DNA of 64,000 nt from Belnapia moabensis DSM 16746 (GCF_000745835.1 NZ_JQKB01000023.1:1-64000); one strand, 5' to 3'; counted from the first letter of the stretch, positions 49,682 to 59,910 are shown. Program-made: numbers and translations. Notes: generated by a model not told the origin, from the letters alone.

Positions 49682-49966
49682 TCAGGCGCGCGGGGTGGGA
49701 GGGGTGGCGACGACGGTGTCCTCCTCGTCGTCCTTCGGCGCGTAGGGCGACACGTAGCCCACCTGGCTTTGCATCATCACCAGCGTGCCGGCGACCATGC
49801 CGGCGAGGGCGACGAGATGGCTCCATGGTCCGGAACGCGGGCTCAGCCAGTTCAGAATGCACATCACCGCCGTCAGGGCGATGAAGGCGATGATCCAGAG
49901 CCACAGATTGGCGGAGATTTGCGCCCCCGCATAAGCGGCCGACGCTCGATAAGCCCGCATTGGCAT
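49682..49966 (-). CDS. Small membrane protein, hypothetical
   Basis: A 94-aa protein with two hydrophobic helices (WLWIIAFIALTAVMCILNWL and HLVALAGMVAGTLVMMQSQV) and a charged, acidic C-terminal tail (APKDDEEDTVVATPPTPRA). AAGGGA precedes the ATG at 49966. I do not recognise the family. The 13 bases separating its stop from that of the convergent MFS gene hold no obvious hairpin. Confidence 0.65.
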   Translation of the reverse strand: MPMRAYRASAAYAGAQISANLWLWIIAFIALTAVMCILNWLSPRSGPWSHLVALAGMVAGTLVMMQSQVGYVSPYAPKDDEEDTVVATPPTPRA

Positions 49967-50062
49967 GTGACGATCCCTTTCCGTGTTGTCCTGAATTCGG
50001 GGCGGCGGCTGGCGTCTCTCGGGACGAAGCAGGAATCGCCACCTCCCTGCTCGCGGCGAGGC

Positions 50063-50257
50063 TCACTCGGAGAGGCGAGGGAGCTTCAGCAGGAGGCGGA
50101 AGCCCGTCCTGGCCTGTGCTGGCCTGGCCGGTTCAGGCTTGGCCCGATTGTGCAGCGCGGTCGCACGGTCCGCTCGGCTGGCGGCGGCGGCGGCCAAGGC
50201 GCTCCAGCGGCGCCTGTAACGCAGCGCGCCAAGCCGGCGCTTGATCAGCGCAAGCAT
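50063..50257 (-). CDS. Possible small basic protein
   Basis: A 64-aa open frame rich in Arg, Lys and Ala (MLALIKRRLGALRYRRRWSA). Its ATG at 50257 overlaps the end of the preceding small ORF by 13 bases, consistent with being last in a unit of small minus-strand genes, but there is no clear ribosome binding site and such Arg-rich frames arise by chance in GC-rich DNA. The rest of the 49967-50244 stretch shows nothing else I can support. Confidence 0.2.
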   Translation of the reverse strand: MLALIKRRLGALRYRRRWSALAAAAASRADRATALHNRAKPEPARPAQARTGFRLLLKLPRLSE

Positions 50258-50412
50258 GGCAGAACCGCAGGACCGGCGGCGCGACGGATCCGGGGCGGCA
50301 TAGGAGCTTTCTGCGCGACTGCCGGGACGGGATGGGGTTGGCCGAGGCCCGCCGCCATGGCGATGGCGCTGAGCGCTAGGATCATCAAGGCAAGGCTGAG
50401 CGTGACCGTCAT
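50245..50412 (-). CDS. Small single-helix membrane or secreted peptide
   Basis: A 55-aa frame with an N-terminal hydrophobic helix (MTVTLSLALMILALSAIAMA) followed by a Pro/Arg-rich tail. AAAGGA lies five bases before the ATG at 50412. The helix could be a signal peptide or membrane anchor. It lies 28 bases downstream of the DUF1488-like gene on the same strand. No family recognised. Confidence 0.4.
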   Translation of the reverse strand: MTVTLSLALMILALSAIAMAAGLGQPHPVPAVAQKAPMPPRIRRAAGPAVLPCLR

Positions 50413-50440
50413 CTGAATCCTTTGTCGGCTGGGAGATGCT

Positions 50441-50761
50441 TTACGAGGCGGGCCTGGCTGACATGCGCAGCGTTGCGGCATGGTCCTCGAGATCGCTCGA
50501 CCAGACCGTGAGCGGCGTCGGGTAGGGAAGGGCACGCCGCTGGAGCTTGCTTTGCGCCGCGGCCTCGAGCTGGCTGCGTGCTGCCACGAAGCATTTCAGG
50601 ATGTCCTTCGTTTTGAAGCACGGCCCCGGGGCGAGCTCGCGCAGGACGAGAGGCGAGACAGCGCAGGGCACGACCTGCCGCTCGTGCTGCACGTCGAAGA
50701 GCACGCGGCGACCGTCCCATCGGGCCGCCGGCGCAGCGGAGTCCGGATCGAGGGCGGTCAC
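50441..50761 (-). CDS. DUF1488-like protein
   Basis: A 106-aa soluble protein whose core [20 protein letters not shown] followed by [10 protein letters not shown] and [19 protein letters not shown] matches the layout of DUF1488 proteins, which have a short beta sheet with V-x-C-x-V-S and a C-terminal helix. Function is unknown. It starts with GTG at 50761, overlapping the stop of the upstream 77-aa frame as GTGA, which supports translation of both. Confidence 0.6.
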   Translation of the reverse strand: MTALDPDSAAPAARWDGRRVLFDVQHERQVVPCAVSPLVLRELAPGPCFKTKDILKCFVAARSQLEAAAQSKLQRRALPYPTPLTVWSSDLEDHAATLRMSARPAS

Positions 50762-50991
50762 GGCCGCCGGTCCGCAGGAGGCTGCTCGGCGTCATCCGCC
50801 TGGCAGGACCAGGCGCGTTCCGCACCGGATTCGGACGGGCTGGACGGGGAAGCGGCGATTTCCGGCCGCCGCGTGCCGCTCATGGCGGCGAGTAGCCAGG
50901 CGGGCAGGTCCCGGGCCGCTTGCGGGGGATAGAATGCCGCCTTGCCGAGATCGGCTGGCCCAGCGGGTGGCCGCTGCATGCTTGTCGTCAT
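50758..50991 (-). CDS. Hypothetical small protein, 77 aa
   Basis: A hydrophilic 77-aa frame (starting [20 protein letters not shown]) with GGAGA six bases before the ATG at 50991. Its stop overlaps the GTG start of the DUF1488-like gene (GTGA), the main reason to accept it. The C-terminal half is Ser/Glu/Pro-rich and probably disordered. No family recognised. The 254 bases between this start and the luciferase-like gene hold no other supported feature. Confidence 0.4.
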   Translation of the reverse strand: MTTSMQRPPAGPADLGKAAFYPPQAARDLPAWLLAAMSGTRRPEIAASPSSPSESGAERAWSCQADDAEQPPADRRP

Positions 50992-51245
50992 CGACGGTCT
51001 CCATGATTGGGAGGGGCGCCATACGCCAGCCCTCGGGAGTAGCTCTCCCATGCATCGGCGGCGTCGTTGCTCCGGCGGAGAGGAAGGCCGGTCCATCCTC
51101 AGCAGCAGGGCTGAGACCTTGTCGCTCCCTGAGATGGTTATCCCCGTCCCCGGATCGTCATCACGGTAGCGGCACATTGGTCGCTGCACCGTGCCGGACC
51201 GATGTCGCGACGAGCGGGGTTCCAGCCGCCCCCGACCTACCCCAT

Positions 51246-52256
51246 ATGTCTAGGATGATCCCGCTCTCCATCCTCGACCTCTCCCCCATCCCCGAGGGCA
51301 GCGATGCCGGCCAGGCCTTGCGCAACTCGGCCGATCTCGCCCGGCATGCGGAGGGGCTCGGCTACGGGCGCTTCTGGATGGCGGAGCACCACAACATGCC
51401 GGGCATCGCCAGCGCGGCGACGGCCGTGGCGCTCGCGCATGTCGCGGCGGCGACCAGCACCATCCGCATCGGCGCCGGTGGCATCATGCTGCCGAACCAC
51501 GCGCCGCTGATGGTGGCCGAGCAGTTCGGAACCCTGGCCGCGCTGCATCCGGGGCGGGTCGATCTCGGCCTCGGCCGGGCGCCGGGCTCCGACCAGCGGG
51601 CGGCGATGGCGATCCGGCGGAACCTCGCCGGGGAGGTGGACGACTTCCCGCGCGACGTGATGGAGCTGATGGCCTATTTCGAGCCGGCCCAGCCCGGACA
51701 GGCGCTGCGGGCGGTGCCGGGGGAGGGGCTCGATATCCCCGTCTGGATCCTCGGCTCCTCGACCTATGGGGCGCAGCTCGCGGCGGCGCTCGGCCTGCCT
51801 TATGCCTTCGCCTCGCATTTCGCGCCGGAGCAGATGCGCCAGGCGATGGCGATCTACCGCGAGCGCTTCAAGCCCTCGGCGCGGCTGGCGAAGCCCCATG
51901 TGATGCTCGGCGTGAACATCGTCGCCGCACCCACGGATGCCGAGGCGCGCTTCCTGTTCAGCTCGATCCAGCAGAGCTTCCTCAACCTCCGCCGCGGGCG
52001 GCCGGGCAAGCTGCCGCGTCCGGTCGAGGACATGGCGAGCCGGATCGACCCGCATGGCCAGGCGATGCTGGACCATGCGCTGGCCTGCGCCATCGTCGGC
52101 GGGCCCGAGGCGGTGCGGCGGGGGCTCCAGGACTTCGTCGCCGAGACCGGGGCGGATGAGCTCATGGTCACGGCGGCGATCCATGACCACGAGTTGCGCA
52201 AGCGCTCCTACACCATCCTGGCGGGATTGCATCAGGAGCTGGCCGCCGCCGCCTGA
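51246..52256 (+). CDS. Luciferase-like monooxygenase (LLM class flavin oxidoreductase)
   Basis: A 336-aa flavin-dependent oxidoreductase of the bacterial-luciferase superfamily (TIM barrel). Typical segments are [72 protein letters not shown] and [20 protein letters not shown]. It belongs to the 'MsnO8/YhbW-like' group of unknown substrate. The ATG at 51246 or the one nine bases later could start it. It is a stand-alone gene before htpG. Confidence 0.92.
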   Translation: MSRMIPLSILDLSPIPEGSDAGQALRNSADLARHAEGLGYGRFWMAEHHNMPGIASAATAVALAHVAAATSTIRIGAGGIMLPNHAPLMVAEQFGTLAALHPGRVDLGLGRAPGSDQRAAMAIRRNLAGEVDDFPRDVMELMAYFEPAQPGQALRAVPGEGLDIPVWILGSSTYGAQLAAALGLPYAFASHFAPEQMRQAMAIYRERFKPSARLAKPHVMLGVNIVAAPTDAEARFLFSSIQQSFLNLRRGRPGKLPRPVEDMASRIDPHGQAMLDHALACAIVGGPEAVRRGLQDFVAETGADELMVTAAIHDHELRKRSYTILAGLHQELAAAA

Positions 52257-52326
52257 GCTCTTGAATCGCTGCCCTGGCTTCTGCATATCGCCCCGCCGAT
52301 AGGCATTCCTTCTTGGAGGATAGGGC

Positions 52327-54150
52327 GTGAGCGAAACGGTCGAGCGGCATGAATTCGGCGCTGAGGTGGGGCGCCTGCTGGATCTGGTGGTCCATGCGCT
52401 CTACTCGGACCGCGAGATCTTCCTGCGCGAGCTGGTGGCCAATGCCGCCGATGCCATGGACCGGCGCCGCTTCGAGGCGCTGACCCAGGCGGTGCCCGCC
52501 CTGCCCGAGGGCGCCGCGATCCGCATCACCCCAGACAAGGCGGCGCGGACGCTGGTCATCGCCGACCAGGGCATCGGCATGACCAAGGAGGAGCTGGCGA
52601 AGAATCTCGGCACCATCGCCCGCTCCGGGACGCGCGCCTTCACCCAATCGCTGGCGGATGCCAAGCCGGGCGAGCGGCCGAGCCTGATTGGGCAATTCGG
52701 CGTCGGCTTCTACTCGGCCTTCATGGTCGCCGAGCGGGTGGAGGTGGTCTCGCGCCGCGCCGGCGCCGAGGAGGGCTGGACCTGGGCCTCGGCCGGGCAG
52801 GGCGACTTCACCCTCGCCCCTGCCACACGCGAGGAGCCGGGCACTACCATCACGCTCCACATCAAGGCGGATGCGGAGGAGTTCCTGGAGCCGATCCGGC
52901 TGCAGACCATCATCCGGAAGTGGGCGGACCACATCACCGTCCCGATCACCATCTCCCGTGACGGCAAGGACGAGGCGGCCAACGAGGGCACTGCGCTCTG
53001 GCGGAAGCCGAAGTCCGAGGTGACAGAGGAGCAGTACGCCGAGTTCTACCGGCACGTCGCCCATGCCTTCGACAAGCCCTGGGCGACGCTGCACTGGCGG
53101 GCCGAGGGCACGACCGAGTTCGCGGCGCTGCTCTTCATTCCGGGCATGAAGCCCTTCATGCCGGTCGAAGGTGACCGCGACAGCCGCGTGCGCCTCCATG
53201 TCCGGCGGATGTTCATCACCGAGGAGGCGGCGCTGCTGCCGCCCTGGCTGCGCTTCGTGCAGGGTGTCGTCGATACCGAGGACCTGCCGCTCAATGTCTC
53301 GCGCGAGATGCTGCAATCGACGCCGGCGCTGGCCCGCATCCGCAAGGCGGTGACCGGCCGCGTACTGTCGGAGCTGAAGGCGAAGGCCAAGGATGCCGAG
53401 TCCTATGCCGGCTTCTGGGCGAATTTCGGCCCGGTGCTGAAGGAGGGCGTCTGGGAGGACAACGAGTACCGCAAGGACCTCGCCCCCCTGCTGCGCTTCC
53501 GCTCCTCCGCCGTCGAGGGCTGGACCTCGCTGCCCGACTACGTCTCGCGAATGAAGGAGGGGCAGGAGGCCATCTACATCCTGGTCGGCGACGACCCGGA
53601 GGCGCTGGCCAAGTCGAGCCAGCTTGAGGGCTTCCGCGCCCGCGGCGTCGAGGTGCTGCTGCTCTCCGACCAGGTGGATGCCTTCTGGCCGGAGCGGCTC
53701 GACCGCTTCGAGGAGAAGCCGATCCGCAGCATCACCCAGGGTAGCGTCGACCTTTCGAAGATCGCCGGCGCCGAGGCAGCGGGCGAGGCGGCCGATGTCT
53801 CGAAGCTGCTGCCGCTGCTGAAGGCGGCGCTGGAGGGCGAGGTCTCCGAGGTGCGGGCTACCGACCGGCTGGTGGACAGCGCCGTGGTGCTGGCCGCGCC
53901 CGAGGGTGGGCCGGACCTGCAGATGCAGCGGCTGCTGCGCCGCGCCGGGCGCAGCTTCGGCACCGGGCTGCCGGTGCTGGAGGTCAATCCGCGCCACGGG
54001 CTCATCCGCAAGCTCGCCGGGATGGAGGGCGACCTCAAATCCGAGGCCGGCACGCTGCTCGACCTCGCCCGGCTGCAGGATGGCGACGTGCCGCGCGACC
54101 CGGCCGGTTTCGCCCGTCAGGTGGCGGCGCTGCTCACAACCAGCCTTTGA
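52327..54150 (+). CDS. htpG: Molecular chaperone HtpG (Hsp90)
   Basis: A 607-aa Hsp90-family ATP-dependent chaperone. The N-terminal GHKL ATPase domain has [15 protein letters not shown] (catalytic Glu and metal-binding Asn), [20 protein letters not shown] and [15 protein letters not shown]; the middle domain has [11 protein letters not shown] and [16 protein letters not shown]; the C-terminal dimerisation domain follows. The GTG start at 52327 has GGAGG about seven bases upstream. The 3' end overlaps the convergent corA gene by 17 bases. Confidence 0.97.
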   Translation: MSETVERHEFGAEVGRLLDLVVHALYSDREIFLRELVANAADAMDRRRFEALTQAVPALPEGAAIRITPDKAARTLVIADQGIGMTKEELAKNLGTIARSGTRAFTQSLADAKPGERPSLIGQFGVGFYSAFMVAERVEVVSRRAGAEEGWTWASAGQGDFTLAPATREEPGTTITLHIKADAEEFLEPIRLQTIIRKWADHITVPITISRDGKDEAANEGTALWRKPKSEVTEEQYAEFYRHVAHAFDKPWATLHWRAEGTTEFAALLFIPGMKPFMPVEGDRDSRVRLHVRRMFITEEAALLPPWLRFVQGVVDTEDLPLNVSREMLQSTPALARIRKAVTGRVLSELKAKAKDAESYAGFWANFGPVLKEGVWEDNEYRKDLAPLLRFRSSAVEGWTSLPDYVSRMKEGQEAIYILVGDDPEALAKSSQLEGFRARGVEVLLLSDQVDAFWPERLDRFEEKPIRSITQGSVDLSKIAGAEAAGEAADVSKLLPLLKAALEGEVSEVRATDRLVDSAVVLAAPEGGPDLQMQRLLRRAGRSFGTGLPVLEVNPRHGLIRKLAGMEGDLKSEAGTLLDLARLQDGDVPRDPAGFARQVAALLTTSL

Positions 54151-55081
54151 CCCGGAACAGGACGAGCGGGGCGATTGCGCTGAGGGCGATCAGCGCCAGC
54201 CCCCAGGGGTAGCCCCAGAGCCAGTCCAGCTCCGGCATGTACTTGAAATTCATCCCGTAGATGCTGGCGACCAGCGTCGGCGGGATGCCGACCACCGAGA
54301 CCACGGTCAGGATCTTGATGGTGTTGTTCTGCTCGATGCTGATGAAGCCGAGCGTGGCGTCGAGCAGGAACTGCACCTTGTCCGAGAGCCGCGCGTCGTA
54401 ATCGTTCAGCGAGGCGATGTCCTGGCGGAGCGTCCGCACCCGGTCGTCGAACTCGGGGGGCATCCAGTGCTTCGCCTGATCGGCGGCGAAGGGCAGGATG
54501 CGCTCGACGCCGAGCAGCGTGTCCCGCAGCACCGAGACATGGTCGCCGGTGCGGCCGATGGCCCGCAGCGCAAGGCGGAGGCGCCTGTCCATCGCCGCCG
54601 GGCGATTGTGCACCGGCATCTCCGCCTCGAAGGCGGCGCGGGAGAGGGTGTCGAGCTCGGCCCGCAGCCGCTCCAGCGCATCGGCGATGCGGTCGACCAG
54701 CACCTCGAGCAGGGTGACGAAGGTGCCGAAGCTGCCGGTCGGCGGCCCCGGCCGCGCCGCCATCGCCTCCACGGCGCCGACCGCGGCGAAGCGCACGGTC
54801 AGCAGGTGGCGCGGCGAGAGGACGATGCCGAGCGGCGTCAGCACCGGCCGGTCGTCGCCGGTGCGGGCGATGGCGGGCAGGCTGAGGTAGAGGGTGTCGC
54901 CCTCGGCCGCCATGCGGCTGGAGCTTTCGATCTCCTGGAGCAAGTCGAGGGTCGGGACGCGGAAGCCGGTGGCCTCGGCGACGCGCGCCTTTTCCTCCGT
55001 CGTGCCGTCGAGGAGGTCGAGCCAGACGGCGTCGCGGGCTGGATGGGGGGTGAGCAGGCGCGGTCTCCCTCGAAACTGCAA
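54134..55081 (-). CDS. corA: Magnesium/cobalt transport protein CorA
   Basis: A 315-aa CorA-family divalent cation channel: a large cytosolic N-terminal domain, the long stalk helix ([20 protein letters not shown]), and two C-terminal membrane helices flanking the selectivity motif Gly276-Met277-Asn278 ([14 protein letters not shown]). No in-frame ATG lies near the expected start; TTG at 55081, 24 bases from the divergent recO ATG, is the best choice and leaves the conserved N-terminal [20 protein letters not shown] intact. Frame beyond that is antisense to recO. Confidence 0.92.
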   Translation of the reverse strand: MQFRGRPRLLTPHPARDAVWLDLLDGTTEEKARVAEATGFRVPTLDLLQEIESSSRMAAEGDTLYLSLPAIARTGDDRPVLTPLGIVLSPRHLLTVRFAAVGAVEAMAARPGPPTGSFGTFVTLLEVLVDRIADALERLRAELDTLSRAAFEAEMPVHNRPAAMDRRLRLALRAIGRTGDHVSVLRDTLLGVERILPFAADQAKHWMPPEFDDRVRTLRQDIASLNDYDARLSDKVQFLLDATLGFISIEQNNTIKILTVVSVVGIPPTLVASIYGMNFKYMPELDWLWGYPWGLALIALSAIAPLVLFRVKGWL

Positions 55082-55105
55082 CGGAGCGGCACCATCTCTC
55101 TGCCC

Positions 55106-55843
55106 ATGAGCACCGAGTGGCAAGGCCCGGCCATCGTCCTCGGCGCCCGGCCGCATGGCGAATCGGGTGCCGTGGTGACCCTTCTGACGGAGGCGTTGGG
55201 CCGCCATGCAGGCCTCGCCAAGGGCGGCACCTCGCGGGCGCAATCCTCGCTCTGGATGGCGGGCAATCTGGTCGAGGCGCGCTGGGTGGCGCGGCTGGCG
55301 GACCAGCTCGGGGCGCTGTCGGGGGAGCTGGTGCATCCGGCGGCGGCGCTTGCCTTGGAGGACCCGCTCGGCCTCGCCCTGCTCTCGGCCGCCTGTGCGG
55401 TGGCCGAGGGGGCGCTGCCGGAGCGGGAGCCGCATCCGCGCTGCTTCCATGGGCTTGTGGCGCTGGTCGCGCGGCTGGGCGAGGGGGCGGTGGCGGCGCT
55501 GCCCGATTACGTGCGCTGGGAGGCGGAGCTGCTGACCGAACTGGGCTATGGGCTCGACCTCGCGCGCTGCGCACTGACCGGGAGCATAGAGGATCTCGCC
55601 TTCGTCTCGCCCCGCACAGGGCGGGCGGTCAGCGCGGGCGCGTCCGAGCCCTGGGCCGGGCGGCTGTTGCCGCTGCCGCGCTTCCTGCTTGGCCAGTCGG
55701 GCCCGGTGAGCCTTCCCGAGTGCCTGGCGGGGCTGCGGCTGACCGGGCATTTCCTGGCGCGCGATGCCTTCGGCCATCGGCCGGGCGGGATGCCGTCGAC
55801 GCGGGGCATGCTGCAGGACCGGGTGGCGGCCGCCATTGCCTGA
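55106..55843 (+). CDS. recO: DNA repair protein RecO
   Basis: RecO loads RecA onto SSB-coated single-stranded DNA in the RecFOR pathway. The 245-aa protein has the N-terminal OB-fold with WQGPAIVLGARPHGESGAVV and LLTEALGRHAGLAKGG, followed by a helical domain. The usual C-terminal zinc cysteines are not evident; the segment ALTGSIEDLAFVSPRTGRAV has only Cys at its start, as in other alphaproteobacterial RecO proteins. It is separated from era by an accessory segment. Confidence 0.93.
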   Translation: MSTEWQGPAIVLGARPHGESGAVVTLLTEALGRHAGLAKGGTSRAQSSLWMAGNLVEARWVARLADQLGALSGELVHPAAALALEDPLGLALLSAACAVAEGALPEREPHPRCFHGLVALVARLGEGAVAALPDYVRWEAELLTELGYGLDLARCALTGSIEDLAFVSPRTGRAVSAGASEPWAGRLLPLPRFLLGQSGPVSLPECLAGLRLTGHFLARDAFGHRPGGMPSTRGMLQDRVAAAIA

Positions 55844-55891
55844 GGCGGCGGCGAGTGGTGAAGTTGGGGCGCATCGGCCGAGGAGGTCCGC

Positions 55892-56647
55892 GTGGCCGCG
55901 ACGCGTCTCGACGTCAATTGCGACATGGGCGAAGGCTTCGGCAATTGGCGGATGGCCGATGACGCGGCGCTGCTGCCGCTCGTCACCACCGCCAATCTGG
56001 CCTGCGGCTTCCATGCCGGCGACCCGCTCATCATGATGGAGACGGTGGCGACGGCGCGGGCGGCGGGCGTCGCGGTCGGGGCGCATCCCGGGCTGCCGGA
56101 CCTCGCGGGCTTCGGCCGCCGCGTCATGGCGCTGAGCGCCGCCGAGCTGCATGCCTGCTTCGCCTACCAGATCGGCGCCCTTCAGGCCTTCCTTCGCATC
56201 CATGACATGCCGCTGAACCATGTAAAGCCGCATGGCGCCATGTTCCATGTGCTGCGCGACCCGGCGATGGCGGAGGCGGCGCTCGATGCCATCGCCGGCG
56301 CGGCGCCGGGGGCGGCGGTCTATTGGCTGGCGGGCGAGGTCTTCGCCGAGCGGGCAAGGGCGCGGGGCTTCCGCGTCGTCACCGAGGCCTATCCGGACCT
56401 CGACTATGCCGAGGACGGCATGCTGCTGGTCGAGCGGCGGAAGCGGCCGGTGGCGCCGGCGCTGGTCGAGGCGCGCATCACCGGAATCCTGACGCGCGGC
56501 ACGCTGACGGCGCGCGGCGGCGTGGTGCTGCCGATGGCGGTGGAGAGCGTCTGCATCCATAGCGACGGGCCGAACGTGCTGGAGGCCGTCCGCCGCGCCG
56601 CCGAGGCCTGCGGCACGGCGCTCGCCTGCGCGACCGGGCGGGGGTGA
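55892..56647 (+). CDS. pxpA: 5-oxoprolinase subunit PxpA (LamB/YcsF family)
   Basis: PxpA acts with PxpB and PxpC to hydrolyse 5-oxoproline to glutamate with ATP. The 251-aa protein has the family N-terminus LDVNCDMGEGFGNWRMADDA, TTANLACGFHAGDPLIMM, GAHPGLPDLAGFGRRVM, NHVKPHGAMFHVL and the C-terminal VESVCIHSDGPNVLEAVRRA. The GTG start at 55892 has AGGAGG directly upstream. No pxpB or pxpC genes are adjacent, so this is an orphan copy between recO and parC, and the partner subunits must be elsewhere if it functions in the complex. Confidence 0.94.
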   Translation: MAATRLDVNCDMGEGFGNWRMADDAALLPLVTTANLACGFHAGDPLIMMETVATARAAGVAVGAHPGLPDLAGFGRRVMALSAAELHACFAYQIGALQAFLRIHDMPLNHVKPHGAMFHVLRDPAMAEAALDAIAGAAPGAAVYWLAGEVFAERARARGFRVVTEAYPDLDYAEDGMLLVERRKRPVAPALVEARITGILTRGTLTARGGVVLPMAVESVCIHSDGPNVLEAVRRAAEACGTALACATGRG

Positions 56648-56718
56648 GGCCGAGGGTGGCAATCCCCGGCCGGCTCGGCTAGACTGCCAGAGAGAACAAA
56701 GCACGAAAACGGCGGACG

Positions 56719-58959
56719 ATGCCCGACGACATCAAGACCCTTCCCGGCGCCCCGGATGGCGGTGGCACGCGCGATACCGGCCTCGCCGATGCGTTGTCGG
56801 AACGCTACCTGGCCTATGCGCTCTCGACCATCATGTCCCGCTCCCTGCCGGATGTGCGGGACGGGCTGAAGCCGGTCCACAGGCGGCTGCTCTGGGCAAT
56901 GCATCAGCTCAAGCTCGACCCGGAGGCGGGGTTCAAGAAATGCGCCCGCATCGTCGGCGACGTGATGGGCAAGTATCACCCGCACGGCGACGCCTCGATC
57001 TACGAGGCGCTGGTGCGGCAGGCGCAGGACTTCGCGGCGCGCTACCCGCTGGTCGATGGGCAGGGGAATTTCGGCAATATTGACGGCGATAACGCGGCGG
57101 CCATGCGCTACACCGAGGCGCGGCTGACCACCGTCGCTGAGGCCTTGCTGCAAGGCATCGACGAGAATGCCGTCGACTTCCGCCAGACCTATGACGGCGA
57201 GGAGCAGGAGCCGGTGGTGCTGCCGGCGGCCTTCCCCAACCTGCTGGCCAATGGCGCGACGGGTATCGCGGTCGGCATGGCGACGAGCATCCCGCCGCAC
57301 AATGCGGGCGAGCTGTGCGGGGCGGCGCTGGAGCTGATCCGCAACCCCCAGGCCGGGACGGATGACCTGCTGCGGCATGTGCAGGGGCCGGATTTTCCGA
57401 CCGGGGGCACGCTGGTCGAGAGCGCTGAGGCGCTGCGCGAGGCCTATGAGACCGGGCGGGGCGGCTTCCGCGTGCGTGCGCGCTGGCGGAAGGAAGAAGG
57501 GAAGCTCGGCGCCTACCAGATCATCATCGAGGAGATTCCCTACCAGGTCGCCAAGGCGAAGCTGATCGAGCAGATCGCGCAGCTGCTCGAGGAGAAGAAG
57601 CTGCCGCTGCTCGGCGACATCCGCGACGAGAGCACGGACAAGGTCCGCATCGTCATCGAGCCGAAGACGCGCAATGTCGATGCGGCGATGCTGATGGAGA
57701 CGCTGTTCCGCGCGACCCAGCTTGAGAACCGCATTCCGCTCAACCTCAACGTGCTGGATGCCGACCGCACGCCGCGGGTGATGAGCCTCAAGGAGGTGCT
57801 GCGGGCCTGGCTCGACCACCGGCATGTGGTGCTGGTGCGGCGGACGGAGCACCGGCTGGCGGCGATCGCGCGCAGGCTCGAGATCCTCGACGGCTACCTC
57901 ATCGTCTATCTCAACCTCGACGAGGTCATCCGCATCGTCCGCGAGGAGGACAAGCCGAAGGAGGCGCTGATGGCGGCCTTCTCGCTGACCGAGATGCAGG
58001 CCAATGCCATCCTCGACATGCGGCTGCGGGCGCTGCGCAAGCTCGAGGAGATGGAGATCCGGCGGGAGCACACGAAGCTCAGCAAGGAGCAGAAGGCCCT
58101 GCAAGGGCTGATGGGCTCCGAGGCGAAGCGGTGGAATGCCATCGCGGCCGAGATCGAGGCGGTGCGGAAGACCTTCGGCGAGGGCGCGCTCGGGGCGCGG
58201 CGGACGGTCTCGGGCGGGGCGCTGCCGGCCATCGCCGTCGACGAGAATGCCTTCGTCGAGCGGGAGCCGATCACCGTCATCCTCTCGGAGAAGGGTTGGA
58301 TCCGGGCGCAGAAGGGGCATCTGCCGCCGGAGACGGAGCTGCGCTTCAAGGAGGGCGACGAGCTCTTCCGCATGGTGCATGCGCAGAGCACGGACCGGAT
58401 CATCCTCTTCGCCACCAATGGCCGGGCCTATACGCTGAAGGCGGATGCCATCCCGCGCGGGCGGGGTGACGGGCAGCCGGTGCGCCTCATGGTCGAGCTG
58501 ACCAACGAGGATGCGGTGCTGGAGGTCTTCGTGCCCGTCGAGGGGGTGCGCTACCTGGTGGCGAGCCAGGATGGGCGGGGCTTCGTCGTGCCGGGGGCGG
58601 AGCTGCTGGCGGAGAAGCGCACGGGCAAGCAGGTGCTGGTGCTGGAGGCGGGCCGCGAGGCCGCGGTCTGCGTCCCCGCCGAGGGCGACATGGTCGCCGT
58701 CATCGGCGAGAACCGGAAGCTGCTGCTCTTCTCGATCGATCAGGTGCCGGAGATGGCGCGCGGGCGTGGCGTGCAGCTGCAGTCCTACAAGGATGGCGGG
58801 CTGTCGGACGCCAAGGTCTTCACCCGCAAGGAGGGGCTGAGCTGGCGGCTCGGCGACCGGGTGCGGGTGGAGCAGGATGTAACACCCTGGCGCGGCAACC
58901 GGGCGGGGGCGGGCAAGCTGCCGCCGAATGGCTTCCCGAAGTCGAACCGGTTCGAGTAG
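56719..58959 (+). CDS. parC: DNA topoisomerase IV subunit A
   Basis: ParC is the breakage-reunion subunit of topoisomerase IV, which decatenates chromosomes. The 746-aa protein has the winged-helix core with [20 protein letters not shown], catalytic Tyr131 in [11 protein letters not shown], and a C-terminal beta-pinwheel with shorter blades than GyrA. Length and lack of the GyrA box support ParC. Ala92 occupies the position of Ser80 in E. coli ParC within the quinolone-resistance-determining region, while the acidic Glu96 equivalent is kept. Its stop lies six bases from the convergent Bug-receptor stop. Confidence 0.95.
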   Translation: MPDDIKTLPGAPDGGGTRDTGLADALSERYLAYALSTIMSRSLPDVRDGLKPVHRRLLWAMHQLKLDPEAGFKKCARIVGDVMGKYHPHGDASIYEALVRQAQDFAARYPLVDGQGNFGNIDGDNAAAMRYTEARLTTVAEALLQGIDENAVDFRQTYDGEEQEPVVLPAAFPNLLANGATGIAVGMATSIPPHNAGELCGAALELIRNPQAGTDDLLRHVQGPDFPTGGTLVESAEALREAYETGRGGFRVRARWRKEEGKLGAYQIIIEEIPYQVAKAKLIEQIAQLLEEKKLPLLGDIRDESTDKVRIVIEPKTRNVDAAMLMETLFRATQLENRIPLNLNVLDADRTPRVMSLKEVLRAWLDHRHVVLVRRTEHRLAAIARRLEILDGYLIVYLNLDEVIRIVREEDKPKEALMAAFSLTEMQANAILDMRLRALRKLEEMEIRREHTKLSKEQKALQGLMGSEAKRWNAIAAEIEAVRKTFGEGALGARRTVSGGALPAIAVDENAFVEREPITVILSEKGWIRAQKGHLPPETELRFKEGDELFRMVHAQSTDRIILFATNGRAYTLKADAIPRGRGDGQPVRLMVELTNEDAVLEVFVPVEGVRYLVASQDGRGFVVPGAELLAEKRTGKQVLVLEAGREAAVCVPAEGDMVAVIGENRKLLLFSIDQVPEMARGRGVQLQSYKDGGLSDAKVFTRKEGLSWRLGDRVRVEQDVTPWRGNRAGAGKLPPNGFPKSNRFE

Positions 58960-58965
58960 CCCGCC

Positions 58966-59910
58966 CTATTCGGGCTCGATCCCGGCCAGTTTCACGAAGC
59001 GGGCCCATTTCGCCCGCTCGGTATGGAGCAGGGCGGCGATCTGCTCGAGGTCGAGCACCTGCGGGTCGAGGCCGAATTCGCGCATGCGGCTGCGGGCGGG
59101 CTCCGTCTGCCCGGCCTCGTTGGCGAGGGCGTTCAGCCGCTCCGCCACCGGGCGCGGGGTGCCGGCCGGGACGGCGAGGCCGAGGAAGCCGGTGAGGTGG
59201 TAGTCGGGCCAGGTCTCGGCCATCACCGGCAGGTCGGGCCAGCGGGACCAGCGGCGCGGGGCGGTCAGCGCCAGCGCCCGGGTCTGGCCCTGGGCGAGAT
59301 AGGCATCGCCCGCGGTGGTGTCGACGAAGATGAGGTCGAGGCGGCCGGCGATGAGGTCGCCGAAGGCCGCCCCGATGGTGCGGTAGGGCACGCCCTGGAT
59401 CTGGGTACCGGCCATGAGGTTCAGCATCTCCCCCGGCAGGCGGGAGGAGGCGTTGAAATGGCCGAAGAACATCTGCCCGGGCCGTGCCTTGGCGGCGGCG
59501 ACGAGGGTGGGGACGTCGCGCCAGGGCGCCTCGGGGCGGACCATCAGGTAGGCGCCGTTGGAGGCGAAGAAGCCGATGCCGGTGAAGTCCCGCTCGGGGT
59601 CGTAGGGCAGGTCGCGCACTAGGCTCGGATTGGCGGAATGGGTGCTGCTGGTGGCGAGCAGCAGGGTGAGGCCGTCGGGGGCGGCGGCCTTCACCGCCAT
59701 GGTGCCGATGACGCCATTGGCGCCGGGGCGGTTGTCCACCACGACGGGCTGGCCGGTCGTCGCCTCGATATGGCGGCCGACGAGGCGGGCGGTGATGTCG
59801 CCGGAGCCGCCGGGGGCGAAGGGGACGATGATCCTGAGGGGCCGCGGCTGGGCGAGGGCCGGGGCGGGCAGGGCGAGGCTGGCGAGCAGCAGCGCGCGGC
59901 GGCGTGGCAT
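58966..59910 (-). CDS. Tripartite tricarboxylate transporter substrate-binding protein (Bug family)
   Basis: A 314-aa periplasmic receptor of the Bug/TctC family. The signal peptide is MPRRRALLLASLALPAPALA; the mature protein has PLRIIVPFAPGGSGDITARL, VVDNRPGANGVIGTMAVKAA and the later FGDLIAGRLDLIFVDTTAG region. AGGAGG precedes the ATG at 59910. No TctA/TctB membrane genes are nearby, which is common because orphan Bug proteins are abundant in Acetobacteraceae and Burkholderiales. Ligand unknown, probably a carboxylate. Confidence 0.93.
   Translation of the reverse strand: MPRRRALLLASLALPAPALAQPRPLRIIVPFAPGGSGDITARLVGRHIEATTGQPVVVDNRPGANGVIGTMAVKAAAPDGLTLLLATSSTHSANPSLVRDLPYDPERDFTGIGFFASNGAYLMVRPEAPWRDVPTLVAAAKARPGQMFFGHFNASSRLPGEMLNLMAGTQIQGVPYRTIGAAFGDLIAGRLDLIFVDTTAGDAYLAQGQTRALALTAPRRWSRWPDLPVMAETWPDYHLTGFLGLAVPAGTPRPVAERLNALANEAGQTEPARSRMREFGLDPQVLDLEQIAALLHTERAKWARFVKLAGIEPE

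Noticed and set aside
49769-50416. Plus-strand open frame in the small-gene region
   Set aside because: Its codon use and composition look random; opposite-strand frames have ribosome binding sites and coupled overlaps.
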